From Longimicrobiales bacterium (GTDB taxonomy: Bacteria > Gemmatimonadota > Gemmatimonadetes > Longimicrobiales > Gaopeijiaceae), in the NCBI GenBank assembly GCA_951813395.1, contig OX638356.1:3174501-3238500 (forward strand): a stretch of DNA of 64,000 nt, written 5' to 3'. Below, in pieces: positions 9,132-18,245 of this stretch (position 1 is the first letter of the stretch; each line of letters starts with the position of its first letter). Under the pieces are notes generated by a model. The model saw only the letters and a program-made list of their open reading frames with translations. It was not told the origin of the DNA and made no database searches. Made by a program: the position numbers and the translations under genes.

Positions 9132-12100
9132 ATGCGCCCGCTATGGATGGTCCCGCTCGCATTGCTCTTCGCACCCGTCATGGATGGGCCCTGGCCGCCG
9201 TCCTTTGGAGGCACACGCCTCCTCCATGCCCAGGAAACGGCGGACGACGCAGATGCATGGAATGTAACCGCCCCGCGCGGCGAGACCCGCGAGATCGACT
9301 TCACCACCAGCGAGGGGACCTGGATGTCGGTCAACCTTTCGCCGGACGGCAACTGGGTCGTCTTCGACCTGCTGGGCCACGTCTACCGGGTTGCGGCCGC
9401 TGGTGGCGACGCGGTCTCGCTCACGCAGAACAGCGGCGTGGCCGTCAACTACCACCCGCGCATCTCGCCGGACGGGTCCACCATCGCGTTCATCTCGGAC
9501 CGCGGGGGGCAGAGCAACCTGTGGCTGATGGACGCCGACGGGTCGAACCCGAGGCCTGTCTTCGAGGACCAGTCACTCCGCGCGTGGGAGCCGGCGTGGT
9601 CTCCGGATGGGCGGTTTGTGGTAGTGCGGCGTTCGTCGACGCAGCGAGGAGCCGGAGGTGCGGGGCTGTGGATGTATTCGCGGGACGGAGGTGAAGGGGT
9701 CGAGCTGGTCGGCTCGGACTACCCGGGCGCCGCGTGGCCGGCGTTCTCGCCCGACGGCGGATCGCTCTACTTCCAGGTCCGCACGGCGCCCCCCGGATTG
9801 TGGTCGGGGCGCTCCGACATCGTGCACGGGTACAAGCAGATCCGCAGGCTCGACCTCGAGACGGGGCGCGTGGACGAGGTCACGACGGGCCAGGTGGTGC
9901 AGCAGGGGCAGACCTCGAGCGGCGGCGCGATCGCGCCCGAACCGTCGCCGGACGGGCGCTGGGTCGCCTTTGCGCGGCGCATCCCCGACGGAACGATCTC
10001 GCACAAGGGGCTGCGCTTCGGTCCCCGCACCGCGCTCTGGCTGCGCGACCTCGAGACCGGCGCGGAACGCGTGCTGATGGACCCGATCGAGGTGGACATG
10101 GCCGAGGGCATGAAGGTCTCGCGGGATCTGCCCGGGTACGCGTGGTCGCGCGACGGCCGCTCGATCGTGATCCCGGCGGGAGGGAAGATCCGCCGCGTCG
10201 ATGTGGAGAGCGGCGAGGTGAGCACCATCGAGTTCACGGCGCGGGTCCACCGCGTCATCTCGGAGATGGCGGGCCAGCCGCAGGAGCCGCTCGGCACGAC
10301 CTTCACGGTGAAGTTCCCGCGCTGGACCGCCTCGTCGCCCGACGGGAGCCGTCTCGCCTTCCAGGCCGTGGGCCGGATCTGGCTGATGGATCTGCCCGAC
10401 GGCGCGCCCGCGCGCCTCACCGACGACTCCTTCGACCATTCCGAGATCGCTCCCGCGTGGTCGCCGGACGGCCGCGACATCGCATTTGCGAGCTGGGAGC
10501 AGAACGGCCGCGGCCACATCTGGCGCGTGTCGGCCGACGGAGGCACTCCCGAGCAGCTCACCACGGTCGAGGGCGAGTACATGAACACCGTGTGGAGCCT
10601 CGACGGCGGCGAGATCGTGGTCACCCGGGGCGCCGGCGCCACCAACCGGGGACGCACGGTGGCCAGCAACGAGTACTTCGAGTTCGTGGCGGTGCCGGCC
10701 TCCGGCGGCGATACCCGCACGATCACCAAGGTCGCGCGCCCGTACACGGGCGGTCGGCCGATGATGCCCCGCCGTCCCCCGCCCCAGGCGTGGTTCGGCC
10801 CGGACGGGCGGCTATTCTACGCCGAGGCGCTGGGGCCCATGGGCGACGACCCCGCGGGAACGGACATCGCCTCCATTCGCATGGACGGGACGGATCGCCG
10901 CGTCCACTTCACCCTGCCGGACGCCGACGAGGCCGCCGTCTCGCCCGACGGCGCCTGGCTCGCCTTCCAGGAGGGCGACAACGTCTACCGCATGCCGTTC
11001 CCGTATGGCGGCACCGGGTCCAACACGGTGCGGATCGCCAAGCGGGACGGCCAGCTCCCCGTGACGCAGGTGAGCCTGGAGGGCGGCATCCATCCGCGGT
11101 GGCGCGACGCGACCACGCTCGAGTTCGTGAGCGGGCCGGTCTACCATGCGCACGATGTTGCCACGGGTGAAACGCAGGAAGTGCCGATCCAACTGGAGCT
11201 TCCCCGCAACATCGCGTCCGGCACGGTGGCCTTTACAGGTGCCCGTATCGTCACCGTCGAGGACGACGTCGTCCTTGAAAACGGAACACTCGTCGCCACG
11301 GATGGCAGACTCACCTGTGTCGGAGAGTGCGACACGAGCGGCGCGGACCAGGTGTTCGACGCGACGGGCAAGACGATCATCCCGGGGCTGATCGACATGC
11401 ACGCGCACCACCACCGGGACCACCTGGGCATCATTCCGCTGCGCAACTGGGAGTCGGCGATCTACCTGGCGTACGGGGTGACGACGACGCTCGACAACTC
11501 GCAGTGGTCGGCCAACGTGTTCCCGGCCGCCGAGCTGGTCGAATCGGGCAGGATGATCGGGCCGCGGGTCTACAGCACCGGCGATCCGGTGTATTCGGGC
11601 GACGGCGCGCGCCAGAACGAGATCACCAGCTACGAGGCCGCGGACCAGAACGTGGCGCGGCTCATGTCGTGGGGCGCGGTGTCGATCAAGGAGTACCTGC
11701 AGCCGCGGCGGATCCAGCGGCAGTGGGTCACCGAGGCGGCGCGCGTGCGCGGGCTGCGGGTGACGGCCGAGGGCGGCGACATCGAGTTCAACATGGGCAT
11801 GATCATGGACGGTCACACGGCGTGGGAGCACCCGATGAGCTACACGCCGCTGTACGGCGACGTGGCGAAGTTCTTCGGACAGGCGGAGGCCGTGTATTCG
11901 CCGACCTTCATGGTGGGCGGTCCGGGGCCCTGGAACGAGGAGTACTTCTACCAGGAGTACGAGATCTGGAAGGATCCCAAGATGCGGCGCTGGCTGCCCT
12001 GGCGGATGCTGGTTCCGGTGACGCGGCGGCGGATGCTGCGGCCCGAGACGGACTACTCGTTCCCGCTTATCGCCCGCGGCATGGCCGACATCATCGAAGA

Positions 12101-12503
12101 GGGCGGCTGGGGCGCGATCGGTGCCCACGGCCAGCTGCACGGACTCGGTCCGCACTACGAGGTCTGGATGGTCGCTGCGGGTTCGGACGAGCACACCGCG
12201 ATCGAGGTCGGCACCATCCACGGCGCGCACTTCCTGGGGCTGGAGCATGAACTGGGGTCGCTGGCGGCGGGCAAGCTGGCCGACTTCGTGGTGCTCAACT
12301 CCAACCCGCTCGAAGACATCCGCGCCACTGCCGACATTTCACTGGTGATCAAGGACGGCATCGTCTACGACGGCGACACCCTGGACGAGATGTGGCCGAG
12401 GAACCGGCCCTTCGGCGAGCCCTACTGGGTGGACGACGACGCGCTGCTCGGCGACGACCGGCCCACGGACTACTGGGACCGGAGGGGAGGCGGATCTTTT
12501 TGA
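9132..12503 (+). CDS. Exported PD40 (TolB-like) propeller fused to amidohydrolase
   Basis: 1123 residues with a signal peptide (MRPLWMVPLALLFAPV). The N-terminal two thirds contain repeated TolB-type PD40 blades with the recurrent SPDG signature (LSPDGNWVVFD, ISPDGSTIAFIS, WSPDGRFVVVRR, SPDGRDIAFASW). The C-terminal ~400 residues are an amidohydrolase: a beta-strand entry (GTVAFTGARIVTVED), the metal-binding start GLIDMHAHHHRDHLG at about residues 752-766, a later GAHGQLHGLGPHYE segment, and the closing LEHELGSLAAGKLADFVVLN. Members of this fused family hydrolyse peptide-like or cyclic amide bonds in the periplasm; the substrate cannot be read from sequence. CGGAGG upstream supports the start. 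It is divergent from the TonB receptor and may process what that receptor imports (inference). Confidence 0.92.
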   Translation: MRPLWMVPLALLFAPVMDGPWPPSFGGTRLLHAQETADDADAWNVTAPRGETREIDFTTSEGTWMSVNLSPDGNWVVFDLLGHVYRVAAAGGDAVSLTQNSGVAVNYHPRISPDGSTIAFISDRGGQSNLWLMDADGSNPRPVFEDQSLRAWEPAWSPDGRFVVVRRSSTQRGAGGAGLWMYSRDGGEGVELVGSDYPGAAWPAFSPDGGSLYFQVRTAPPGLWSGRSDIVHGYKQIRRLDLETGRVDEVTTGQVVQQGQTSSGGAIAPEPSPDGRWVAFARRIPDGTISHKGLRFGPRTALWLRDLETGAERVLMDPIEVDMAEGMKVSRDLPGYAWSRDGRSIVIPAGGKIRRVDVESGEVSTIEFTARVHRVISEMAGQPQEPLGTTFTVKFPRWTASSPDGSRLAFQAVGRIWLMDLPDGAPARLTDDSFDHSEIAPAWSPDGRDIAFASWEQNGRGHIWRVSADGGTPEQLTTVEGEYMNTVWSLDGGEIVVTRGAGATNRGRTVASNEYFEFVAVPASGGDTRTITKVARPYTGGRPMMPRRPPPQAWFGPDGRLFYAEALGPMGDDPAGTDIASIRMDGTDRRVHFTLPDADEAAVSPDGAWLAFQEGDNVYRMPFPYGGTGSNTVRIAKRDGQLPVTQVSLEGGIHPRWRDATTLEFVSGPVYHAHDVATGETQEVPIQLELPRNIASGTVAFTGARIVTVEDDVVLENGTLVATDGRLTCVGECDTSGADQVFDATGKTIIPGLIDMHAHHHRDHLGIIPLRNWESAIYLAYGVTTTLDNSQWSANVFPAAELVESGRMIGPRVYSTGDPVYSGDGARQNEITSYEAADQNVARLMSWGAVSIKEYLQPRRIQRQWVTEAARVRGLRVTAEGGDIEFNMGMIMDGHTAWEHPMSYTPLYGDVAKFFGQAEAVYSPTFMVGGPGPWNEEYFYQEYEIWKDPKMRRWLPWRMLVPVTRRRMLRPETDYSFPLIARGMADIIEEGGWGAIGAHGQLHGLGPHYEVWMVAAGSDEHTAIEVGTIHGAHFLGLEHELGSLAAGKLADFVVLNSNPLEDIRATADISLVIKDGIVYDGDTLDEMWPRNRPFGEPYWVDDDALLGDDRPTDYWDRRGGGSF

Positions 12504-12550
12504 CCCGGCTCGGAACCCGCTCGCCGCACTGTGAGCGACACAGGCGCCCG

Positions 12551-13672
12551 CTAACCCGTCGGTCCCAGCTTGTAGATTACCAGCCGCGGCACCATCGCCT
12601 CGTCGAATTCGATCGCGCTGACCGCAAGGTCGTCGTCGATCACCATCAGTGACGGGTACACGCTGTCCCAGCGGTATTGCCCGAGGTGCCGCCCGCCAAC
12701 GAGGTCGATGACGTCCAGCCTGGCGTCTCGCCATTGGTCGTCGCGAACATCTTCGCCCATGGGGACCAGCCAACCGAGCTGGTCCCTTTCCATTTCGATG
12801 TCCCGCCAATTCGGGTCCGGCACTTCGATCAGGGTCCAAAGCCGACCGTGCGCGTCCAGGCCAAAGTAGCCCAGGCGTATGTAGGTGGCCATTGGAATGG
12901 TCATGTAGGGCGGAACATCCTGAGGGAACCACGGGAGTTCGCCGACCACCGACGTCAGGTGCCGTCCATCAAGGGTCCACTCTTCCAGGTGCGGCCGCGC
13001 AACCCTGCCCCACCACACGGTTCCCGGACGGCTGCGCGTGCTCAGGATCACCAAGCCCCCAAAAGGCTCGTCTGGAAGGTACTCCGCCGATTCCGACCCG
13101 AAGTGCAGGACCGGAGATTCGGGGGCGAGAGTCGTCAGGTGCAGGGGAAGCCCGACCGCGTCGTGATCCCTCCTCTCCCACGCAGCCAGCACCACCGTAT
13201 CCCCGCCGGCGACCATAAAGCGGCCCCGGCCCAGGTCTCCCAAGTAGCTCTTGCGCTTCACAAACGACCCGTCGGCATCGAAGATGGACCAGGCATGGCC
13301 ACGGAAGTCGAGCGCCGCGATCCGGGTCTGCACGACCTGCACATCGTTGATCCAGCGGAATTCCCCGGGCCCCTCGCCTTCGCGGCCAATCACCTTGACG
13401 AAGCTGCCGTCAGAATCAAAAAGCCTGAGATTCGGCCCCGCAAAGACCAGATATCCGAGGTCCCCGTGCCATGCGGCCCGCGTCCAGTCCTCCTCGATCA
13501 TGCCCGAACCATCGCTGGCCCCGAGCCTGATCACCTCCTCCAGGGGCAGTCGGCACTCGTCGCAGACCTCGACATCCGACAGGTCAATAACCGTCTGAGC
13601 CGCCAACCCGCGACCGCCACCGTTTGACAGGCCGACGAGCCCGCAGAGAAGGCTTGCGCGGAGCAGCATCAT
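12551..13672 (-). CDS. Exported 6-bladed beta-propeller protein with N-terminal CxxC
   Basis: 373 residues with a signal peptide (MMLLRASLLCGLVGLSNGG...AAQ). Blade motifs of the 6-bladed beta-propeller family are present: FDSDGSFVKVIGREGEGPGE (a GxGPGEF signature at about residues 93-99) and IFDADGSFVKRKS. Soon after the signal comes EVCDECRLPLEEVIRLG, a CxxC pair shared in position and context with the propeller protein at 16070-17182 (EVTCASCRITLDTVATIGG); this suggests a structural disulfide or a redox-linked N-terminus. Two adjacent ATGs are possible; the first has AGGGA about 10 nt upstream. It is convergent with the PD40-amidohydrolase gene. Function unknown; propellers of this type are usually thought to bind ligands or partners. 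Confidence 0.8.
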   Translation of the reverse strand: MMLLRASLLCGLVGLSNGGGRGLAAQTVIDLSDVEVCDECRLPLEEVIRLGASDGSGMIEEDWTRAAWHGDLGYLVFAGPNLRLFDSDGSFVKVIGREGEGPGEFRWINDVQVVQTRIAALDFRGHAWSIFDADGSFVKRKSYLGDLGRGRFMVAGGDTVVLAAWERRDHDAVGLPLHLTTLAPESPVLHFGSESAEYLPDEPFGGLVILSTRSRPGTVWWGRVARPHLEEWTLDGRHLTSVVGELPWFPQDVPPYMTIPMATYIRLGYFGLDAHGRLWTLIEVPDPNWRDIEMERDQLGWLVPMGEDVRDDQWRDARLDVIDLVGGRHLGQYRWDSVYPSLMVIDDDLAVSAIEFDEAMVPRLVIYKLGPTG

Positions 13673-13925
13673 AGCGGGGCTGTCCCTAATGGCGAGACCC
13701 CACGCACCGAACGCCTCAGCCTGCTCCGGCGTCCAAGCGATCGAGGCGATGACCGCTCCGTCGCACCCGGAGATTTGGGTCGTACCACGCCACGCGGTTC
13801 TGTCCGCGGATCGCCAGTAACCCCTGGACGTCGATCGCGCGCTGGAACATTGCCTCGGTCAGCTCCACGTGGCGGTAGGCGAGGGTGCGGCGGCTCTTTT
13901 GGGGCGCATGTCCATATATCTGTAG
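13673..13925 (-). pseudogene. Possible degenerate coding relic in spacer
   Basis: This 400-bp spacer has no intact gene. On the minus strand one frame (13925 to 13716) reads ...RTLAYRHVELTEAMFQRAID and then AIRGQNRVAWYDPN with almost every third codon base G or C, which is the coding signature of this genome. From about 13775 the neighbouring frame takes over with GAVIASIAWTPEQAEAFGAW, running without a stop into the start of the propeller gene at 13672. The pattern suggests an old gene split by a frameshift and lacking its start. I do not recognise the family. Chance cannot be excluded for a stretch this short. Confidence 0.3.
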
Positions 13926-13972
13926 TCATAATATGGATATCTATCTTGTGAGCGATTATATATCCTCGCAAC
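13905..13972. other. AT-rich island with inverted repeat
   Basis: A 60-70 bp AT-rich patch in otherwise very GC-rich DNA. It contains the inverted repeat TCCATAT (13911-13917) / ATATGGA (13931-13937) and runs of TATATATC-like sequence. It could be a promoter or operator for a lost gene, or a foreign remnant. Nothing else is visible between here and the S-adenosylhomocysteinase palindrome. Confidence 0.3.
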
Positions 13973-14073
13973 CCCGGTCGCCCGCCTCCGGAATCCACGC
14001 GACAGCCAGCCCCCTCTCCCACCACTCGCCCGGGTCTGGATCAGCCAACCGCCACGGCTAGATTTAGACCCCA

Positions 14074-14089
14074 GCAATTGCGCAATTGC
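14074..14089. promoter_or_regulatory. Perfect 16-bp palindrome upstream of ahcY
   Basis: GCAATTGCGCAATTGC is its own reverse complement, and each half, GCAATTGC, is itself an 8-bp palindrome. It lies 23 nt upstream of the ahcY ATG, where it could overlap the promoter or leader. A dimeric or tetrameric repressor site is one reading. I saw no match to an SAH riboswitch in this leader. Confidence 0.4.
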
Positions 14090-14112
14090 ACGCAACCAGA
14101 GGTGCAGGAATC

Positions 14113-15594
<1,482 letters not shown>

Positions 15595-15632
15595 CAGTCC
15601 GTGGACAAAATCCCCCTGGCATTCGAGCGGCG

Positions 15633-16073
15633 ATGCATCCGGGCCGGACTGCTACGCGCGTGAACCGCTTCGCCGCCCTGTCCACGGCTCTGGCCCTCCC
15701 CGCCCTGCTGTCATGCAGCGAGCCCCCCGAGCCGCTCCTGGGGGAATGGGTGTCGGTCGGCTCCGAGCGTCCGCCGATGACCTACATCTTCGAGGGCGAG
15801 GGGCGCATGAAGTGGGTGCTCGATCCGGAGAGCGGACCCGACACGTTTCCGGTCGCCTACCAGGTGGACTACCGGACGGACCCGATCCTGCTGGATGTCG
15901 GGCCGTGGGCCGACGGACCCCTGGCCGGCCGTACCCTGTTCGGAATCGCCGAGATCCAGGGACCCGACCGGTTCGTCGTGGACTTCGAGCCGGCCGACCC
16001 GGACGGTGACGGGTCGGATCGGCCAGCCGCGTTCTCGGACCAGGCGGTCACGTTTGTGAGGAAGGTGAATTGA
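15633..16073 (+). CDS. Small lipoprotein of unknown function
   Basis: About 146 residues from the ATG at 15633; a GTG at 15660 is an alternative. The N-terminus carries a lipoprotein signal with lipobox ALLSC, followed by SEPPEPLLGEWVSVGSERPP. The rest looks like a small lipocalin-like or META-type beta-rich domain (MTYIFEGEGRMKWVLD; DRFVVDFEPADPDGDGSD), as in proteins beginning with 'LxGxW'. The fold assignment is tentative. It lies 38 nt after ahcY and its stop overlaps the TTG start of the next gene (TTGA at 16070-16073), so it is co-translated with the propeller protein that follows. Confidence 0.7.
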   Translation: MHPGRTATRVNRFAALSTALALPALLSCSEPPEPLLGEWVSVGSERPPMTYIFEGEGRMKWVLDPESGPDTFPVAYQVDYRTDPILLDVGPWADGPLAGRTLFGIAEIQGPDRFVVDFEPADPDGDGSDRPAAFSDQAVTFVRKVN

Positions 16074-17182
16074 CGGGGGGCATTAGACCGCATTGCACCT
16101 TCATGCCGATCGCCCTTTGGCTTTCCGCCCTTCTCGGCGTGCACGCCGCAGCAACACCACTGGCGGGACAGGGACGCGAGCTGGTGTCCGGCGAGGTGAC
16201 CTGCGCGAGCTGCCGGATCACGCTTGATACGGTGGCGACCATCGGCGGACTCGACGGGCCGGGACTTCACGTCGTCTTTCGCTTCGCGAGAGTTGCAGTA
16301 GACCGCCTTGGCCGGATCATCGTCACAGACATACGCCAACCGGAGTTTTCGGTTTTCGAAGCCGACGGCACTTTCCTGCGGACGGTCGGACAACCGGGTG
16401 ACGGTCCCGGAGAGTATCGGCACATCGACTGGGTAAACGCCGGCCCCCGGTACATCCATGTCTTCGACCATCTCCGGGGAAGAACGATGCTCGATTACGA
16501 CTTCAATGTCGTAAGGACCGACCGGTACCCGGGGCAGCCTATCGCCACTTTCGTCATGGACTCCGACGATGTCGTGTTCAACGCCGATATGGGTATGCCG
16601 ACCGCTGTCGGACACAAGTTCCATGTCCTGACGCCATCGGGGGAAATGAAGTCGTTCGGCGGCGAGGGCGGCGTATACCGAGGCCCTTCCTCGACCTTCT
16701 ACAAGTTGACGGGGGATGGGGTGAACACCCTTTGGACCATCCGAAGCGATGCCAACATATTGAGCCGCTGGAGCATAGGGTCCAGGCCCATACTCACAAT
16801 GGAGTTCGAGCGGCGCGTAAAGGCATTCGACGACCACGCACCGGATGGGAACACGTTCCCCAGTTCCTGGAACCGGGGGCTTATGTTGGACCCTGTTGGA
16901 CTATGGCTCGTTTGGACCACTCCGGATCCCGATTGGACGCAGCGCAGCCCTGCGGGTGCCCCGGGCGCGGAAGCTCCGCCGCGCCTCGAGCACGACGGAT
17001 GGGTGGACCTGATCGATCCCGAGGCGGGTCTGACGATCGCTCGTCACTGGAACGACGGGCATCTGTTGGGCTTCGCTCAGGGCTCCCGATATGTCGTCGC
17101 CTACCATGAGACTGACGAGGGCGTGCCGTACCTGCATCTGCTGGAGCCCAGGCTGGTGGTAGACTCGCCGTCGAGGCACTGA
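16070..17182 (+). CDS. Exported 6-bladed beta-propeller protein with N-terminal CxxC
   Basis: 370 residues from a TTG start overlapping the previous stop codon, with GAGGAAGG positioned upstream; the ATG at 16103 lacks a ribosome site. The N-terminus has a signal peptide (ALWLSALLGVHAAATPLAGQ) and then TCASCRITLDTVATIGGLDG, the same CxxC context as the protein at 12551-13672. The propeller signature FEADGTFLRTVGQPGDGPGE lies about 110 residues in. It is a paralogue of that protein and a more distant relative of the three lipoproteins at 18.2-25.5 kb. It is convergent with hsp20; a small hairpin lies between them. Function unknown. Confidence 0.8.
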   Translation: MTGGIRPHCTFMPIALWLSALLGVHAAATPLAGQGRELVSGEVTCASCRITLDTVATIGGLDGPGLHVVFRFARVAVDRLGRIIVTDIRQPEFSVFEADGTFLRTVGQPGDGPGEYRHIDWVNAGPRYIHVFDHLRGRTMLDYDFNVVRTDRYPGQPIATFVMDSDDVVFNADMGMPTAVGHKFHVLTPSGEMKSFGGEGGVYRGPSSTFYKLTGDGVNTLWTIRSDANILSRWSIGSRPILTMEFERRVKAFDDHAPDGNTFPSSWNRGLMLDPVGLWLVWTTPDPDWTQRSPAGAPGAEAPPRLEHDGWVDLIDPEAGLTIARHWNDGHLLGFAQGSRYVVAYHETDEGVPYLHLLEPRLVVDSPSRH

Positions 17183-17232
17183 CGGCACAAGAAAGACGAG
17201 CGGGCGCGGCGAGAAACTGCCGGGCCCGCCGC

Positions 17233-17255
17233 CGGCGTCCACCTCTGTGACGCCG
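17233..17255. terminator. Candidate bidirectional terminator hairpin
   Basis: Inverted repeat CGGCGTC / GACGCCG (7-bp stem, 9-nt loop) in the 90-nt gap between the convergent propeller gene and hsp20. There is no T-run on either side, so it is only a weak candidate. Confidence 0.35.
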
Positions 17256-17272
17256 CCGTCCCGTTCCCGAGC

Positions 17273-17728
17273 TCAGCTCCTGCGGCTCACCTCGATCTTC
17301 CGGCTGACGGCTTCCTCGGCCTTGGGCAGGCGCACGGTCAGGAGGCCGTTCTCGAAGTCGGCGGTGATGCCGTCGGCGCGCACGGTGCGCGGCAGCGTGA
17401 AGGACCGGCGGAAGGAGCCGAAGCTGCGCTCCACCAGGTGGTACTTCCCGCCCTGCTCGCCCTCTTCGCGGGACTCGTGCTTCTCACCCGAGATCGTGAG
17501 CACGTTGTTCTCGAGGTTGATCTCGACGGCGTCCTCGGCCATGCCGGGAAGCTCCGCGGTGAGCAGAATCTCGCCGCCCTTCTCCTCGACGCTTACCGGG
17601 GGGGCCCAGTTGGAGGCGTAGGTCAGGTTCCCCGGGCCCGAGTCGCTGAACAGCCGGTTCATGCGGTTGGCCAGGACATCGATGTCGTTCCAGGGGACGA
17701 AGCGGTTGGTGTGCTTGATCAGTGACAT
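17273..17728 (-). CDS. Hsp20 / alpha-crystallin small heat-shock protein
   Basis: 151 residues. Small heat-shock proteins hold unfolding proteins in a refoldable state without ATP. The alpha-crystallin domain is complete: PVSVEEKGGEILLTAELPGM, VLTISGEKHESREE, the YHLVERSFGSFRRSFTLP segment, and the closing ADFENGLLTVRLPK. The start at 17728 has GAGGA spaced 7 nt upstream. A sigma-54-type promoter and three palindromes lie 64-166 nt upstream. The first 27 codons and all upstream DNA are duplicated at 25593-25893. Confidence 0.95.
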   Translation of the reverse strand: MSLIKHTNRFVPWNDIDVLANRMNRLFSDSGPGNLTYASNWAPPVSVEEKGGEILLTAELPGMAEDAVEINLENNVLTISGEKHESREEGEQGGKYHLVERSFGSFRRSFTLPRTVRADGITADFENGLLTVRLPKAEEAVSRKIEVSRRS

Positions 17729-17791
17729 TTGACAGTCCTCGTTCTGATGGTTCTTGATGCGGTGCACCCTTGTGCGACCGGTACATGTCCG

Positions 17792-17807
17792 TGCATCGGT
17801 CGTGCCA
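17792..17807 (-). promoter_or_regulatory. Sigma-54 (RpoN) promoter of hsp20
   Basis: On the minus strand the sequence is TGGCACGACCGATGCA. Against the sigma-54 consensus TGGCACG-N4-TTGCA it matches the whole -24 block and four of five bases in the -12 block, with the invariant GG and GC at the correct 10-nt separation. The predicted transcription start lies about 50 nt before the hsp20 ATG. Transcription would need an AAA+ enhancer-binding protein; none is encoded in the window. Confidence 0.75.
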
Positions 17808-17816
17808 TGGGAGGAA

Positions 17817-17894
17817 CTGCCGAAATGGCAGAAAACGGGGCCTGTCGCGGCGCGGACTGCCGAAATGGCAGGTTCTCTTCTGCCAAAACGGCAG
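17817..17894. promoter_or_regulatory. Three palindromic activator sites (CTGCC-N5-GGCAG)
   Basis: Three copies of an inverted repeat lie just upstream of the -24 element: 17817-17831 (spacer GAAAT), 17857-17871 (GAAAT) and 17880-17894 (AAAAC). Centres are 40 and 23 bp apart. Multiple identical palindromes upstream of a sigma-54 promoter are the usual arrangement for an enhancer-binding protein. The motif does not resemble CIRCE or HAIR heat-shock operators. Confidence 0.7.
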
Positions 17895-18001
17895 GGTCGC
17901 GGCGATGTAAATCACGGTAGAGTCGAGGGCTGGCGCGCCGACCGTAGGGTCCGGTGGCTATTCCGTCGCTTTCGCTCCGGGCCGCAGACCGGCTCCCGTA
18001 G

Positions 18002-18187
18002 TCACGTCTCCACCCCCCACTCATCGAACCGGACGTGCGGATCTCCCGCATCCAGCTCTTCGGCGTGTGGTATCTCACCGAAGTAGTTCGACAGGTCCGC
18101 AGCGATCACCTCGTTGCGGCCCGTGTGCGGCAGGGGGTGGACCCGCCTGACCGCGTCCCTGGTGTCTTCAGTACTACGGGCCCATCC
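18002..18187 (-). pseudogene. Remnant of group II intron reverse transcriptase/maturase
   Basis: Minus-strand translation gives RDAVRRVHPLPHTG followed by EVIAADLSNYFGEIPHAEEL, which matches the conserved 'DAVRRVH...ADLSxYFxxIPHxxL' reverse-transcriptase block of group II intron maturases. It contains the first catalytic aspartate region. After EEL the frame jumps to DPHVRFDEWGVET and a stop, so almost all of the enzyme (YADD box, maturase and endonuclease domains) is missing. No complete intron RNA can be drawn. It is a dead fragment lying between the hsp20 activator sites and the first propeller lipoprotein gene. Confidence 0.7.
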
Positions 18188-18245
18188 GCCACCCTGCCGG
18201 CCCGGCCTGCCCCTCGCGGGGTTCCGGCTGCCGCCACCCGCGTGA

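Larger units (their letters stand above)
17648..17949. repeat. ~302-bp direct repeat, copy A (hsp20 5' end, promoter, palindromes)
   Basis: This segment runs from codon 27 of hsp20 through its leader, sigma-54 promoter and triple palindrome to GCGCCGACCGTAGGG. Copy B is at 25593-25893 in the same orientation. By eye the copies differ at a small number of single bases and one 1-nt gap; for example, only two differences are seen in the last 49 bp. Similarity ends abruptly at both edges. The two copies bracket about 7.6 kb containing the propeller lipoprotein array and the IS3 element. Confidence 0.9.

Noticed and set aside
14030-14112. SAH riboswitch in the ahcY leader
   Set aside because: The short leader lacks the conserved SAH-riboswitch core and pseudoknot elements; only the palindrome stands out.
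17817-17894. CRISPR-like array
   Set aside because: Only three short palindromes with unequal spacing (40 and 23 bp) and no spacer-sized unique segments of equal length.
17729-17950. CIRCE (HrcA) or HAIR (HspR) operator upstream of hsp20
   Set aside because: No TTAGCACTC-N9-GAGTGCTAA or CTTGAGT-N7-ACTCAAG-like sequence is present; the repeats are CTGCC-N5-GGCAG.
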